This document shows, one piece after another, positions 7,123-15,557 of a DNA stretch of 34,475 bases. Made by a program: the position numbers and the translations under genes. The first letter of the stretch is position 1. Each line of letters starts with the position of its first letter. Below the pieces are notes generated by a model. That model searched no databases. It was not told where the DNA came from and saw only the letters and a program-made list of their open reading frames with translations. The stretch comes from Planctomycetia bacterium. GTDB lineage: Bacteria; Planctomycetota; Planctomycetia; Gemmatales; Gemmataceae. The DNA lies in contig SXID01000066.1 of the NCBI GenBank assembly GCA_005772955.1, positions 1 through 34,475 of the forward strand. The letters run 5' to 3'.

Positions 7123-8451
7123 CTACGCAATCGCTTCTTTGATGATCGGGGCGTCTTCGACGATCAGCTTCACCGGGCGGTTCGCGGGCGTGTGAATTAC
7201 CGTGTCCGGGTCGATGCCGAGCAAGTGATACAGCGTGCGGCCGAAACTCTCCACCTTGTAGAAGTTGTCCTTCACGCGCTCGCCGAGTTTGTCGGTCGAG
7301 CCGACCACGCACCCACGGTTGAACCCGCCACCGGCCGCGATCACGAACTGAGCGTAGTCCCAATGGTCACGCCCGGCCCCGACCGCCTTCGGGCTATCGA
7401 TCTTCGGCTTGCGGCCCATCTCGCCGAGCGCCAGCACGATCGTCGATTCGAGCAGGCCGCGCGATTCGAGATCGTCGAGCAGCGCCGCGAGGCACGAGTC
7501 GAACATCGGGATCTGCTGCTTGCCGGCGGTGAAGTTGTCGCCGTGCCAGTCCCAGTAACCGAGGTTGAAGTGAACGACCGGCACGCCGGCTTCCACTAGC
7601 CTGCGCGCGAGGAGGAAGTGCAGCGGGTCGCCGATCGGGTATCTCGCCTTCATGGGCTTGTTGCGCGTAAACCGCTCCACCGACTTCGCCGATTCCTTCG
7701 AGATGTCGAGCGCCTGACGGAGCTTCGGCGAGCGCAGAAGATTGAACGCGGTCTGTTGGTACTGATCCAGACCCGCGATCAGTTCGTCTTGCGTGTCGTC
7801 TCGGCGGAGCTTCGTGTCGAGCGCCTTCAGCAGGTCCGCGTTCTTGTCGAACGCCGGCACTTCGAGTTGCGGCGTCAGCATCTTCGTGACGGCATCCTTG
7901 TCCTTGAGCGGTTGCATGATGAACGGGCTGTGCGCCGAACCCATGAAGTTGCGCGCCAGCGCGTTGTGCGTGTGAACGTCGATCTCGTCCAGCACCGCGA
8001 ACGTCGGCAGGTCTTTCGGGCCGGGCCGGAGCTTGTTCACCACGCTCCCGTACATCGGGTACTCGTCCGAACCGGTCGTGAGTCGCGGGTTCCCGGTCAA
8101 CCAGTAGAGCGGCGCCTGGCTGTGATCGCCTGGCTTGTTGAGCGTACTCACGGAGCGAATGACGGTGTACTTGTCGGCACGCTTCGCCAACTCCGGTAGC
8201 AACTCACCGACTTGCAAGCCGGTCACGTTGGTCTGAATCGGTTTGAAAATGCCGCGGTACTCTTCGGAGGAGTCCGGCTTCAGGTCGAACATGTCGGTGT
8301 GCGGCGGGCCACCGCCGAGCCAGCACACAATCATCTGCTTGGCCTTGGCGCTTGAATCGGGCGCCGCGTGCGCGCGGATCACGTCCCGCGCACCGACCCC
8401 GCACAAGCCCAGGCCACCGATCTTCAGAACGTCTCGTCGTGAAATGGACAT
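7123..8451 (-). CDS. DUF1501 protein, Tat-exported (paralogue B)
   Basis: A 442-aa DUF1501 protein with Tat signal SRRDVLKIGGLGLCG (4-18). Its metal-site-like motifs match paralogue A: GGGPPHTDMFDLKPD at 46-60, and GEMGRKPK followed by GAGRDHW toward the C-terminus. Similarity to A is clear in the motifs, but the middle differs enough to suggest an old duplication. The ATG at 8451 is supported by GAGGAG seven bases upstream. It sits between the DUF1549/DUF1553 gene (55 bp upstream) and paralogue A, as part of one transcript with the WD40 gene. DUF1501 genes commonly sit next to DUF1549/DUF1553 genes in planctomycetes, which suggests the products act on the same extracytoplasmic substrate or complex, but the activity is unknown. 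Confidence 0.88.
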   Translation of the reverse strand: MSISRRDVLKIGGLGLCGVGARDVIRAHAAPDSSAKAKQMIVCWLGGGPPHTDMFDLKPDSSEEYRGIFKPIQTNVTGLQVGELLPELAKRADKYTVIRSVSTLNKPGDHSQAPLYWLTGNPRLTTGSDEYPMYGSVVNKLRPGPKDLPTFAVLDEIDVHTHNALARNFMGSAHSPFIMQPLKDKDAVTKMLTPQLEVPAFDKNADLLKALDTKLRRDDTQDELIAGLDQYQQTAFNLLRSPKLRQALDISKESAKSVERFTRNKPMKARYPIGDPLHFLLARRLVEAGVPVVHFNLGYWDWHGDNFTAGKQQIPMFDSCLAALLDDLESRGLLESTIVLALGEMGRKPKIDSPKAVGAGRDHWDYAQFVIAAGGGFNRGCVVGSTDKLGERVKDNFYKVESFGRTLYHLLGIDPDTVIHTPANRPVKLIVEDAPIIKEAIA

Positions 8452-8506
8452 GGCAGGCTCCTCGCGCCGCGCTCGCCTTCGGCTTGCGGCTAACAGGAAA
8501 AACCAA

Positions 8507-11146
8507 TCAGTGCTGGATCAAAAACTCTCGTGTATTGAGCAGGCTCCACAGCACGCCCTGGAAGCCCTTCTCCGCGCTCTCGGCTTCCTTCACGAACTTC
8601 AGGCACGCGTCGCGCTCGGTCGCGCTCGGCAACCGACTCACGGTCGCGAGGAACAGCGCGTCCACGCGATTCGTGTCGTCGGTCACGTCCTTCAGTAGTT
8701 TCGCGACGCGTCCCTGAGGGTCGCGGATCTTCTCCCACACACGCGGGTGGTTCGCGAGTGTGAGTACCTGGAAGATGGACGATGCACCTTCGCGCTCGCA
8801 GTCGCACTGCACCGCGGAGTTGCGCTTAGGGCGACCATACGTATCGAGCACGAACGTGACGAACGCGTTCCGCGGCGCGAACGGCACCTCCACCGTTTTC
8901 ATCTCTTCGGGCCAGTGATGGTACTTCATGTCCATCTTCTCGGTCGTGCCAGTCGCCGTATTGAGCGCGTCGAGCATCACTTCCGCGGGCAACCGGCGCA
9001 GCGGGAAGAACGCGTAGTGCGTGCGGTCGGCTTCCGCGCCCTTCGCCGGGGTGCTGTCCTGTTGGTAGGTGCGACTGTTGAGGATCGTTCTGTGCAGCCA
9101 GCGCAGATCGTACTTGTTCGCGATGAAGCCGTCGTACAACTCCTTCAGCAACTCAGGGTGCGTGGCCGGGTTGAACGCCGAGAGATTGTCCGGCGGGTCG
9201 ATGATACCACGCCCGAAGTAGCTCGCCCACACGCGATTCACGATCGCACGCGCGAAGTACGGGTTGTCCGGCTTCCGCATCCACGCGACGACGAGTTCGC
9301 GCGGGTCTTTGTCAGGCGCGACCGTGACCGCGTCTGCTTCGCCGAGCAGCCGGAACGCGGTCGATTCCTTCGAGCCTAGCGTACTCGACACCTTCGCGAC
9401 CTTGCCCGGCGGCAACACGCGACTCTCCGCCTGAAGCAACCGCCGCGCGACCTCGGGCATCTGCTTCGCGCGTTTCTCCATCTCCGCGGTTTGCTGCCGG
9501 AACTTGTCGGCGTTCGCAATGATCTCTTTGAGCTTGGCGAGTTCATTTTGTTGCGAAGCCGCGAGCGGCTTCGGACCGGCCATGATCTTGTCCGCGTCCA
9601 ACTTGGCCTTCTTCGCGTCGTCGTCGAGTTTCTTGCCGTCGCCCTCTTTCCGCTTCTTCGCATCGGATTCGAGGGTCTTGGCCTCGTCGTTGAACTTCTT
9701 GAAGTACGTCGCGGCGTCGGCGAACTTCTTCTCGTTGTCGCCCTGGAATCCGACCGTGCGGACCCGCATGAAGAAATTCGCGAAGTCGAGCAAGTCCTCC
9801 TGCTGCCAGTTGTCGTGCGGGTGGCGGTGGCATTGCGCGCATTCGAGCCGCAGTCCCAGGAACGCGTGCGCGACTTGCAGCGTACCGCTCACGCCATCGG
9901 ACCCGCGGCGCTGCCAGAAGAGATCCAGTGTCTTCCGACGCGCGTAGAGTTCCAGGTCTTTGCGGCCCGGCGAATAGCCTTCAAACAGCGACTTCACCTC
10001 GCTCGCGTATTCGTCCATGGTGCGCCCTTCGCGGCTGGTCGCTAGCAGGATGCGTTCGACCAACACGTCGTACGGCATGTTCTCGCCGAGCCGGGCGCGG
10101 ACCCACGCCTGAAAGCGCGGCGCGTCGGCTTCGAGCGACATCGCGTCCGCGTACACGCCAAAGTCCGCGGCTTTGAGCAGGTCACAGAACTTGAGCGTCC
10201 ACAGGTCCGCGTGCCCAGGTCGCAGGAGCAATTCGTCGATCTTCTTCGCGCGCTTATCGGCAGAACTATCCGCGAGGAACTTCTGAACCTCTTCCGGGGT
10301 GGGAAGTTCGCCGGTCACATCGAGGTGAACACGCCGCAAGAACGTGGCGTCGTCCGCGAGCGCCGCGGGCGGCAGATTGAGCCGCTTGAGCTTCGCGAGG
10401 ACGTGCGCGTCCACGAAGTTGTTCGGCTTCACATCGGGGAACGCGGTCGCAGCCGGGCGCGGCACGAGTACACGCGCCAGCGCCGGTTGGGCACGATACC
10501 GCACGATGATCGGAGCGTCGCCCACGCCTTTCCCGGTGACGGTGCCGTTTGCCTCGACGGTCGCGGTAGCCGTGTCGAGCGACTCGAACGAGCAGTACGG
10601 CGTCACGTCTTCGGTAGTGCCGTCCGCGAACGCGGCTTCCACCTTCAGGCGGAACGTCTCGCCCTTCTTCGCGACCTGCTCCGCGGGCGTCACCTTCAGT
10701 TCTTTCACGCGTGCAGAGGCGGCGGTGTCGGCTTTCGCGCCGTTCGCGATCCACTTGCGAATCACTTCGTACTCGGGGCTATCGGCGCGGAGGCGAACCC
10801 CGCCGCCGTGTTCGGCCTGCCCGGTCGCCTTACGGAGCAGAAGACTCGCGGACGCGTCGTTGAGGTTGGTGCGCCGACCGGCGAACTCGCGCACGATGCG
10901 GTCGTGGTCGCCGGCCGCGTCCGCACCGAACAGCGAGAGACGGAAGCCGTTTTGCCCCTTCACCGCGCCGTGGCAGGTGCCGCCATTGCACCCGAGTTTG
11001 CTGAACAGCGCCGAGACGTGCCGCTGATACGAAGGGGCGTCGTCTGCCGAGACGAAGTTGGGGAATGCGAGGAGGAACGCTGCGCCGCAAGCGGCTCGAA
11101 AGGCCCAGCCGCTTGCGGCATAGCGAGTGCGCGATGTAGCGATCAT
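8507..11146 (-). CDS. Cytochrome/BIG2/DUF1549/DUF1553 protein
   Basis: An 879-aa exported planctomycete multidomain protein. Order seen: N-terminal signal segment (about 1-35); a PSCyt1-like domain with C53-x4-C58-H59 as a possible haem site; a bacterial immunoglobulin-like (BIG2) domain at about 147-230; DUF1549 at about 245-460, ending in CAQCH (436-440), a second possible haem c site, with HPHDNW after it; a lysine/aspartate/glutamate-rich probable coiled coil at about 470-575; and DUF1553 at about 615-870. The family is known from planctomycete genomes and has been proposed to bind haem or act on polysaccharides; none of this is proven. The start ATG at 11146 overlaps the WD40 stop (ATGA). 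Inverted repeats lie in the signal-peptide coding region. The CX4CH spacing of the first site is not the canonical CXXCH, so haem attachment there is uncertain. Confidence 0.9.
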   Translation of the reverse strand: MIATSRTRYAASGWAFRAACGAAFLLAFPNFVSADDAPSYQRHVSALFSKLGCNGGTCHGAVKGQNGFRLSLFGADAAGDHDRIVREFAGRRTNLNDASASLLLRKATGQAEHGGGVRLRADSPEYEVIRKWIANGAKADTAASARVKELKVTPAEQVAKKGETFRLKVEAAFADGTTEDVTPYCSFESLDTATATVEANGTVTGKGVGDAPIIVRYRAQPALARVLVPRPAATAFPDVKPNNFVDAHVLAKLKRLNLPPAALADDATFLRRVHLDVTGELPTPEEVQKFLADSSADKRAKKIDELLLRPGHADLWTLKFCDLLKAADFGVYADAMSLEADAPRFQAWVRARLGENMPYDVLVERILLATSREGRTMDEYASEVKSLFEGYSPGRKDLELYARRKTLDLFWQRRGSDGVSGTLQVAHAFLGLRLECAQCHRHPHDNWQQEDLLDFANFFMRVRTVGFQGDNEKKFADAATYFKKFNDEAKTLESDAKKRKEGDGKKLDDDAKKAKLDADKIMAGPKPLAASQQNELAKLKEIIANADKFRQQTAEMEKRAKQMPEVARRLLQAESRVLPPGKVAKVSSTLGSKESTAFRLLGEADAVTVAPDKDPRELVVAWMRKPDNPYFARAIVNRVWASYFGRGIIDPPDNLSAFNPATHPELLKELYDGFIANKYDLRWLHRTILNSRTYQQDSTPAKGAEADRTHYAFFPLRRLPAEVMLDALNTATGTTEKMDMKYHHWPEEMKTVEVPFAPRNAFVTFVLDTYGRPKRNSAVQCDCEREGASSIFQVLTLANHPRVWEKIRDPQGRVAKLLKDVTDDTNRVDALFLATVSRLPSATERDACLKFVKEAESAEKGFQGVLWSLLNTREFLIQH
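11084..11119. repeat. 13-bp inverted repeat inside signal-peptide codons
   Basis: GCCGCAAGCGGCT (11084-11096) and AGCCGCTTGCGGC (11107-11119) are perfect inverted copies with a 10-nt spacer. They lie about 25 nt downstream of the start codon of the DUF1549/DUF1553 gene. The hairpin would form in the mRNA near the initiating ribosome and could limit translation, or it may be a captured extragenic palindrome. Confidence 0.6.
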
Positions 11147-12171
11147 TTCTCAACCTTCCGTAACTCACTCAAGTCCCACACCTTCACGGTCTTGTCACGA
11201 CTGCCGGCAGCAAGAATCGCCTTTGTCGGGTGGAACGCGATGCATAGCACCTCGTTCGTCTGCTTCAGTCTGGCGCGTTCTTTCCAGGTAGTCGTGTCCC
11301 AGAGCACAACATCGCTCAGTTTGTCCCAGTCGCCGTCGCCAACCGCGAGCGTGCGCCCGTCGTGGCTGAATGCGACGCCCCACACATCGCCGGTGTGTTT
11401 GCCCTTCAGCGAAGCGACTTCGTCGCCGTTGTTGTCCCACACCTTCGTGACGCCGTATCGCGTGCCGGTCGCGAGCAACTTGCTGTCCGGTGTGAACGCG
11501 ACCGAACGCACTTCCCCGATTTGCGGCCGAACGGTGATGAGTTTCCCGATCGACGGATTGTACCAGACCTCGTTGTCGGAGCTGACCGAAGCGACTCCTT
11601 CGCCGTCGGGTCGGTACGTCAGCGCGTTCACCCACGATTTGTGTGTGCGCTGGATTCGTCCCTCGGCCTTCGCCTTGCCATCCAGTTCCCACACGCGCAC
11701 GTTCCCGTCGATTCCGCCCGCGGCGAGCGCGCGCCCGTTCGGGTTAAAGCTGACCGTGAGCAGCGCACCTCGCGCGCCCTTGAAGGTATGCACGAGTTCG
11801 CGATTCGCGTTGGTCCACACCTTCGCGGTGCCGTCGAAGCTCGCGGTCGCGATGTGCGTTCCGTTCTTCGAGTACGTGACGGCGGCGACGATGTCGCTGT
11901 GTGCGTCGAGAGTTGTCTGAAGTTTACCGGTCGCGGCATCCCAGAACTTCACGGTGTGGTCGGCGCTCGCGGTGGCGATCGTCTTGCCGTCGGGGCTGAA
12001 CGCGACCCCACCGACCCAGCCCGTGTGGCCCTTCAATGTGAGCGGTTCGGGGGGCGCAGCGTGACTCGCGCCCGCGAACAGAATCGCTGCGAAGGTCGCC
12101 AGAGCAAGTTGGGTACGGCAACGGCCGAAAGCAGTGGGGGACAAGGCGTGATCCCCGGCGGGAGTGAACAT
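11143..12171 (-). CDS. Secreted seven-bladed WD40 propeller protein
   Basis: A 342-aa protein. After a basic, hydrophobic N-terminus ending near GASHA-AP (a probable signal peptide, cleavage near residue 39) there are exactly seven WD-type repeats. Examples are HTGWVGGVAFSPDGKTIATA ending in VKFWD, and the last ending in VKVWD. Seven blades make one closed beta-propeller, usually a protein-binding platform with no catalysis. Its stop codon overlaps the start of the DUF1549/DUF1553 gene by 4 nt, so the two are probably co-translated and may interact outside the cytoplasm (inference). It is the first gene of the minus-strand cluster running to the two DUF1501 genes. No Shine-Dalgarno is visible; GATAAT lies only five bases before the ATG, so the transcript may be leaderless. 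Confidence 0.88.
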   Translation of the reverse strand: MFTPAGDHALSPTAFGRCRTQLALATFAAILFAGASHAAPPEPLTLKGHTGWVGGVAFSPDGKTIATASADHTVKFWDAATGKLQTTLDAHSDIVAAVTYSKNGTHIATASFDGTAKVWTNANRELVHTFKGARGALLTVSFNPNGRALAAGGIDGNVRVWELDGKAKAEGRIQRTHKSWVNALTYRPDGEGVASVSSDNEVWYNPSIGKLITVRPQIGEVRSVAFTPDSKLLATGTRYGVTKVWDNNGDEVASLKGKHTGDVWGVAFSHDGRTLAVGDGDWDKLSDVVLWDTTTWKERARLKQTNEVLCIAFHPTKAILAAGSRDKTVKVWDLSELRKVEK

Positions 12172-12248
12172 CGGAGATTATCGCACACCCGCGCCGCGAT
12201 TCGCAACAGATTCTTGTGAACGCGGCGCGACTCGGATAACCTCGCGGT
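12172..12248. promoter_or_regulatory. Divergent promoter region with inverted repeat
   Basis: This 77-bp gap separates the divergent WD40 and prenyltransferase-repeat genes. It holds CGCGCCGCG (12190-12198) and its inverted copy CGCGGCGCG (12221-12229). Minus-10-like hexamers point both ways: GATAAT at 12182-12177 (-) and GATAAC at 12235-12240 (+), each only 5-8 nt from the respective ATG. The palindrome could be an operator shared by both genes. These are visual assignments. Confidence 0.4.
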
Positions 12249-13259
12249 ATGAAACTTCTCACTCTTAGCACCGCGCTTGTCTTGCTCGCGTCTCTGGTCG
12301 CCGCGCCCGCGGCCGAACCCAAGCCCGAGACGACGGACAACGTGCTCACCGACCTGAAGACCTTCTTCGCGAAGACCGCGAAGCCGGACGGTTCGTTTCG
12401 GCCCGGCATTGACCTCAAGTACGACGGCATTTCCGACAGCGCGTACAGCGACCTCGCACCGGTCACTTACGCGGTCATCATTCACAAGACGTTCGGCTGG
12501 AAACTCCCCGACGAAGAGAAGACGCGCGCGTTCCTGTTGTCGCGTCAGCAAGATGACGGGGCGTTCGTGAACGTCGCGGGCACGGTCGATCCGAAGTCGG
12601 CCGCGGGGCGCGCGTACAACACGACGATGGCGCTGATGGCCCTTCGCGCGCTCGGAACCAAACCCAAGCACGACCCGCTACCGGTGTTCGACGTGGTGCT
12701 GAAGGCCGATTACAAGGACTTACCGCTGTACATGACGAGCTTCTTCCCGCTCGCGTACCGCGCGTGCGACAAGCCAATTCCGAAGGACGCGGACAAGAAG
12801 ATCAAAGCGTTGATGGTGCAGACCGACGACGGCTACATCAACGACCACGTCGCGGCGACGTTCCACGCGGCGCACTATTACCGGCTCGTCGGCGAAGAGG
12901 TGCCCAAAGCGGACGCGATGTTGAAGCGTGTGCTGCGCGACCAGAAAGCGGACGGCAGTTGGATGCTGAACCCGCCGGCCCGCGACCGGCACGCGTCGTT
13001 CGACGCCGCGTTCATCATCCGGCAGCTCGGTGGCGACAAGCCCGAAGCGAAGAAGTCTTTGGAGAAGGTGGCGAAGTGGTCGTTGTCGTGCCGCAACGCG
13101 GACGGCGGGTTCGGGCACTACCCCGGCAGCACCTCCGACGCGGACGCGTGTTTCTTCCACGTCGGCACGCTGGTGATGGCCGGTTGGCTGAAGCCGGCGA
13201 ACCCGCTCCCGAAGGACGCGCACTTGTTAGGCTGGGGCCACCTGTTCCCGGTAAAATGA
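12249..13259 (+). CDS. Secreted prenyltransferase/squalene-oxidase-repeat protein
   Basis: A 336-aa protein with a clear signal peptide (LLTLSTALVLLASLVAAPAA, 3-22). The rest consists of helical-pair repeats typical of the terpene cyclase / protein prenyltransferase alpha-alpha barrel: KPDGSFRPG (45-53), QQDDGAF (100-106), QTDDGYI (191-197), KADGSWM (233-239) and CRNADGGFGHYPG (281-293). The stretch SDADACFFHV (296-305) sits where the zinc-binding D..H motif of farnesyl/geranylgeranyl transferase beta subunits would be. Export makes protein prenylation unlikely; the barrel may bind a hydrophobic or peptide ligand. Planctomycetes have many such proteins without known function. It starts a two-gene plus-strand group and is divergent from the WD40 cluster; no Shine-Dalgarno is visible. 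Confidence 0.8.
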   Translation: MKLLTLSTALVLLASLVAAPAAEPKPETTDNVLTDLKTFFAKTAKPDGSFRPGIDLKYDGISDSAYSDLAPVTYAVIIHKTFGWKLPDEEKTRAFLLSRQQDDGAFVNVAGTVDPKSAAGRAYNTTMALMALRALGTKPKHDPLPVFDVVLKADYKDLPLYMTSFFPLAYRACDKPIPKDADKKIKALMVQTDDGYINDHVAATFHAAHYYRLVGEEVPKADAMLKRVLRDQKADGSWMLNPPARDRHASFDAAFIIRQLGGDKPEAKKSLEKVAKWSLSCRNADGGFGHYPGSTSDADACFFHVGTLVMAGWLKPANPLPKDAHLLGWGHLFPVK

Positions 13260-13346
13260 CGGCGATCCACTCAGCGTCGCGCCGATATTTGTTCGACTCT
13301 GTGTCTGGTTCGAGCGGGTCGCGTGCAGCCGGTTGTGAGGTGAGCT

Positions 13347-14096
13347 ATGCAAGTCGCTTTCGTCTGTCCCGCGTGCCGGGACACCATCAACGCGCCCGCC
13401 TCCCTCGCGGGGGAGGAGGCGCCGTGCCCCAAGTGCGGGGCAGACGTGGACCGCTGGCCGTCACCGGTCAGTTCGCCCGGCGTCGTTCGCGTCGTGCCGC
13501 AACCCCCGCCCGCCGAGTCGGCGGTGTGGTTCTACATGGTGAACGGCGCGCGGCGCGGGCCGGTGACGGTCGCGCAGCTCAAAGCGCTGGTCGAATCCGG
13601 CGTGCTGCGCGCCAACGACCTGCTCTGGCGCGGCGGGATGCCGGCCTGGGTCGTGGCCGGCACGGTCCCCGAACTCTTCCCGGACGCTGGGGCGCTGGTT
13701 CCCGCCCTGCAACTGCCGCCCCCACCAGCGGACGGGCGCGACGGCCGGTCGCAGGTGCAGCCGATCCAGGTGAACGTCAACCAGGTAGTCGAGCGGGACG
13801 AGGACCGCCGTCCGCGGCGGCGGCCGCGCCGCGAGGGATTCTGCTGCCCGTACTGTAGCTCGCCGCACCCGATCAGCCGGGAGCACGTGGCCCCAGGCGG
13901 GTGGGTGCTGTTCTCCCTCCTCATCGCGTTCTCGGCCTTTCTTTGCCTCCTCGGACTGATCATCAGTTTGAGCGACGGCGGCTGGATCGTGTACGCCATC
14001 CTCCTGATATTTTCCACCATCTTTTCTTTCGCCAGCCTGCTCCTCAAAGAGGAGGTGGTCTATTGCCGGGAGTGCAAGTCGCGGGTCGGGCGCTGA
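13347..14096 (+). CDS. Zinc-ribbon, GYF_2-domain membrane protein
   Basis: A 249-aa protein of unknown role. Order: an N-terminal zinc ribbon with C7/C10 and C27/C30; a GYF_2 (DUF4339) domain at about 61-112 with WFYMVNGARRGPVT and LLWRGGMPAW; a proline- and arginine-rich linker (121-163); then CCPYC (166-170), two predicted membrane helices (about 185-207 and 213-233) and CREC (240-243). The CPYC and CREC pairs flank the helices and may form one zinc site closed across the helical hairpin. GYF_2 domains are thought to bind proline-rich peptides and are frequent in planctomycete membrane proteins. The AGGTGAG before ATG supports the start. It is convergent with the DUF1501 gene at 14134, with a 37-bp gap. 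Confidence 0.82.
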   Translation: MQVAFVCPACRDTINAPASLAGEEAPCPKCGADVDRWPSPVSSPGVVRVVPQPPPAESAVWFYMVNGARRGPVTVAQLKALVESGVLRANDLLWRGGMPAWVVAGTVPELFPDAGALVPALQLPPPPADGRDGRSQVQPIQVNVNQVVERDEDRRPRRRPRREGFCCPYCSSPHPISREHVAPGGWVLFSLLIAFSAFLCLLGLIISLSDGGWIVYAILLIFSTIFSFASLLLKEEVVYCRECKSRVGR

Positions 14097-14133
14097 ACCG
14101 GCCGATGGCACGCCGCGATCGTTGCGACCGCAC

Positions 14134-15495
14134 CTACCGGAACAACTCCCGTACCGGTTCGCCGGTTTCCACGAGCGCCGTCGGGCGGTTCTGCGTGTCG
14201 GGGAAATGCACCTTCCGCGCGTCGATGCCGAGGTGCTTGAACACGGTCGCGGTCACGTCCTGCGGCGACACCGGGCGGTCCGCGACGTACTCGCCGCGCG
14301 GATTGCTACGCCCGATCACCTGACCCATCTTCATAGAGCCGCAACCCATCAGCACGCTGAACACGTTGCCCCAGTGGTCGCGACCGCCTTCGGGGTTCAT
14401 TCGCGGCGTGCGCCCGAACTCGCCCATCGCCACCACCAGCGTCCGCTCGTACAGCCCGCGTTCGATGAGATCGCTTACCAGAGCCGCGAGAGCTCTGTCG
14501 AACGGCGGGATGAGCAGTTCCGCGCCCGGCTTCGTCGCGAGCCGGTTCGCGGTGCCGTGGTGGTCCCACGGGACGCAGTTCACCGTTACGAACGTCACGC
14601 CCGCTTCGACCAACCGCCGCGCTAACAGCGCGCTCTGCCCGAACGTGTGCCGACCGTAAGCGTCTCGCGTCTTCTTCGGTTCGGCGTTGATGTCGAACGC
14701 GGCTGCGGTCGCCTTACTGGTAAGCAGCGAGAACGCGCGCTCCGCGTGCGGATCGAGACTCACGCTGCGCGCGTCCACCGTGCGCTTGCTGGCGTCGAGC
14801 GATTCGAGCAGGTGCTTGCGGTCTTCGAGCCGCGAAATGGGCATGTCGGTGGGGAGCGACAGGTTCCGCACGCGGAAGTCGGGCAGGTTCGGGTCGGACT
14901 CCGTGACGAACGGGTTGTACCCGCGACCGAGGTACGCGGAGTAGTGGAAGAAGTTGTCCGTGCCGCCGCGCAGGTGCGGTACCGCGGCGTAAGGTGGCAA
15001 GCCGGGTTTGTTCGCGCCGATCAGCTTCGCGGTCGCGGACCCCATACACGGGCGGCGCTGCACGTTGAAGTCCGCGACGTTGAACGCCGGCCCTTCCATG
15101 CCGGTGAGCATCCAGTGGTTGCCCTTCGTGTGGTCGCCGGAGCCGTGGTTCACGCTCCGAAGAATCGCGAGCTTGTCAGCGATCTTCGCTTCCTCCGGGC
15201 ACAGTTCGCCGAACTGAACGCCGGGGATGGTGGTCTTCGTCGCCCCAAACGGCCCGCGAAACTGCGCGACCGCGTCCGGCTTCGGATCCCACGTTTCCAT
15301 GTGACCCGGCCCGCCGCTCATCCAGAACAGGATGACGCTCGCGCCTTCGACGTGCGGGATCGCGTGTTCGTCGCTGGCCTTCGCGCGAAGGAAATCACCG
15401 AGCGCGAGTCCGCCGCCGAGCACGCCGGCTTGCAGGAACGTGCGCCGCGTGACGCCGGTGCAATCCGACCCGCGTCCGCCTGTAACTCGGAACAT
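14134..15495 (-). CDS. DUF1501 protein, Tat-exported (paralogue C)
   Basis: A 453-aa DUF1501 protein. Its Tat signal is TRRTFLQAGVLGGG (16-29), preceded by a cysteine (C12). The motif is GGPGHMETWDPKPD (61-74), so it keeps the histidine of A and B but has E in place of D two positions later. Toward the C-terminus it has GEFGRTPR and GGRDHWG. I chose the ATG at 15495 because the MFR start matches the other family members; the frame is open to 15561. It lies 62 bp after the pseudouridine synthase gene in the same direction, so it may be the tail of the long minus-strand run or have its own promoter. No Shine-Dalgarno is seen. Confidence 0.87.
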   Translation of the reverse strand: MFRVTGGRGSDCTGVTRRTFLQAGVLGGGLALGDFLRAKASDEHAIPHVEGASVILFWMSGGPGHMETWDPKPDAVAQFRGPFGATKTTIPGVQFGELCPEEAKIADKLAILRSVNHGSGDHTKGNHWMLTGMEGPAFNVADFNVQRRPCMGSATAKLIGANKPGLPPYAAVPHLRGGTDNFFHYSAYLGRGYNPFVTESDPNLPDFRVRNLSLPTDMPISRLEDRKHLLESLDASKRTVDARSVSLDPHAERAFSLLTSKATAAAFDINAEPKKTRDAYGRHTFGQSALLARRLVEAGVTFVTVNCVPWDHHGTANRLATKPGAELLIPPFDRALAALVSDLIERGLYERTLVVAMGEFGRTPRMNPEGGRDHWGNVFSVLMGCGSMKMGQVIGRSNPRGEYVADRPVSPQDVTATVFKHLGIDARKVHFPDTQNRPTALVETGEPVRELFR

Positions 15496-15557
15496 GAGCA
15501 ATACCCGTTCGAGAGAAGAGAACGTTCGCTTAACTCTACCCTGGAAATCTGCCCGTG

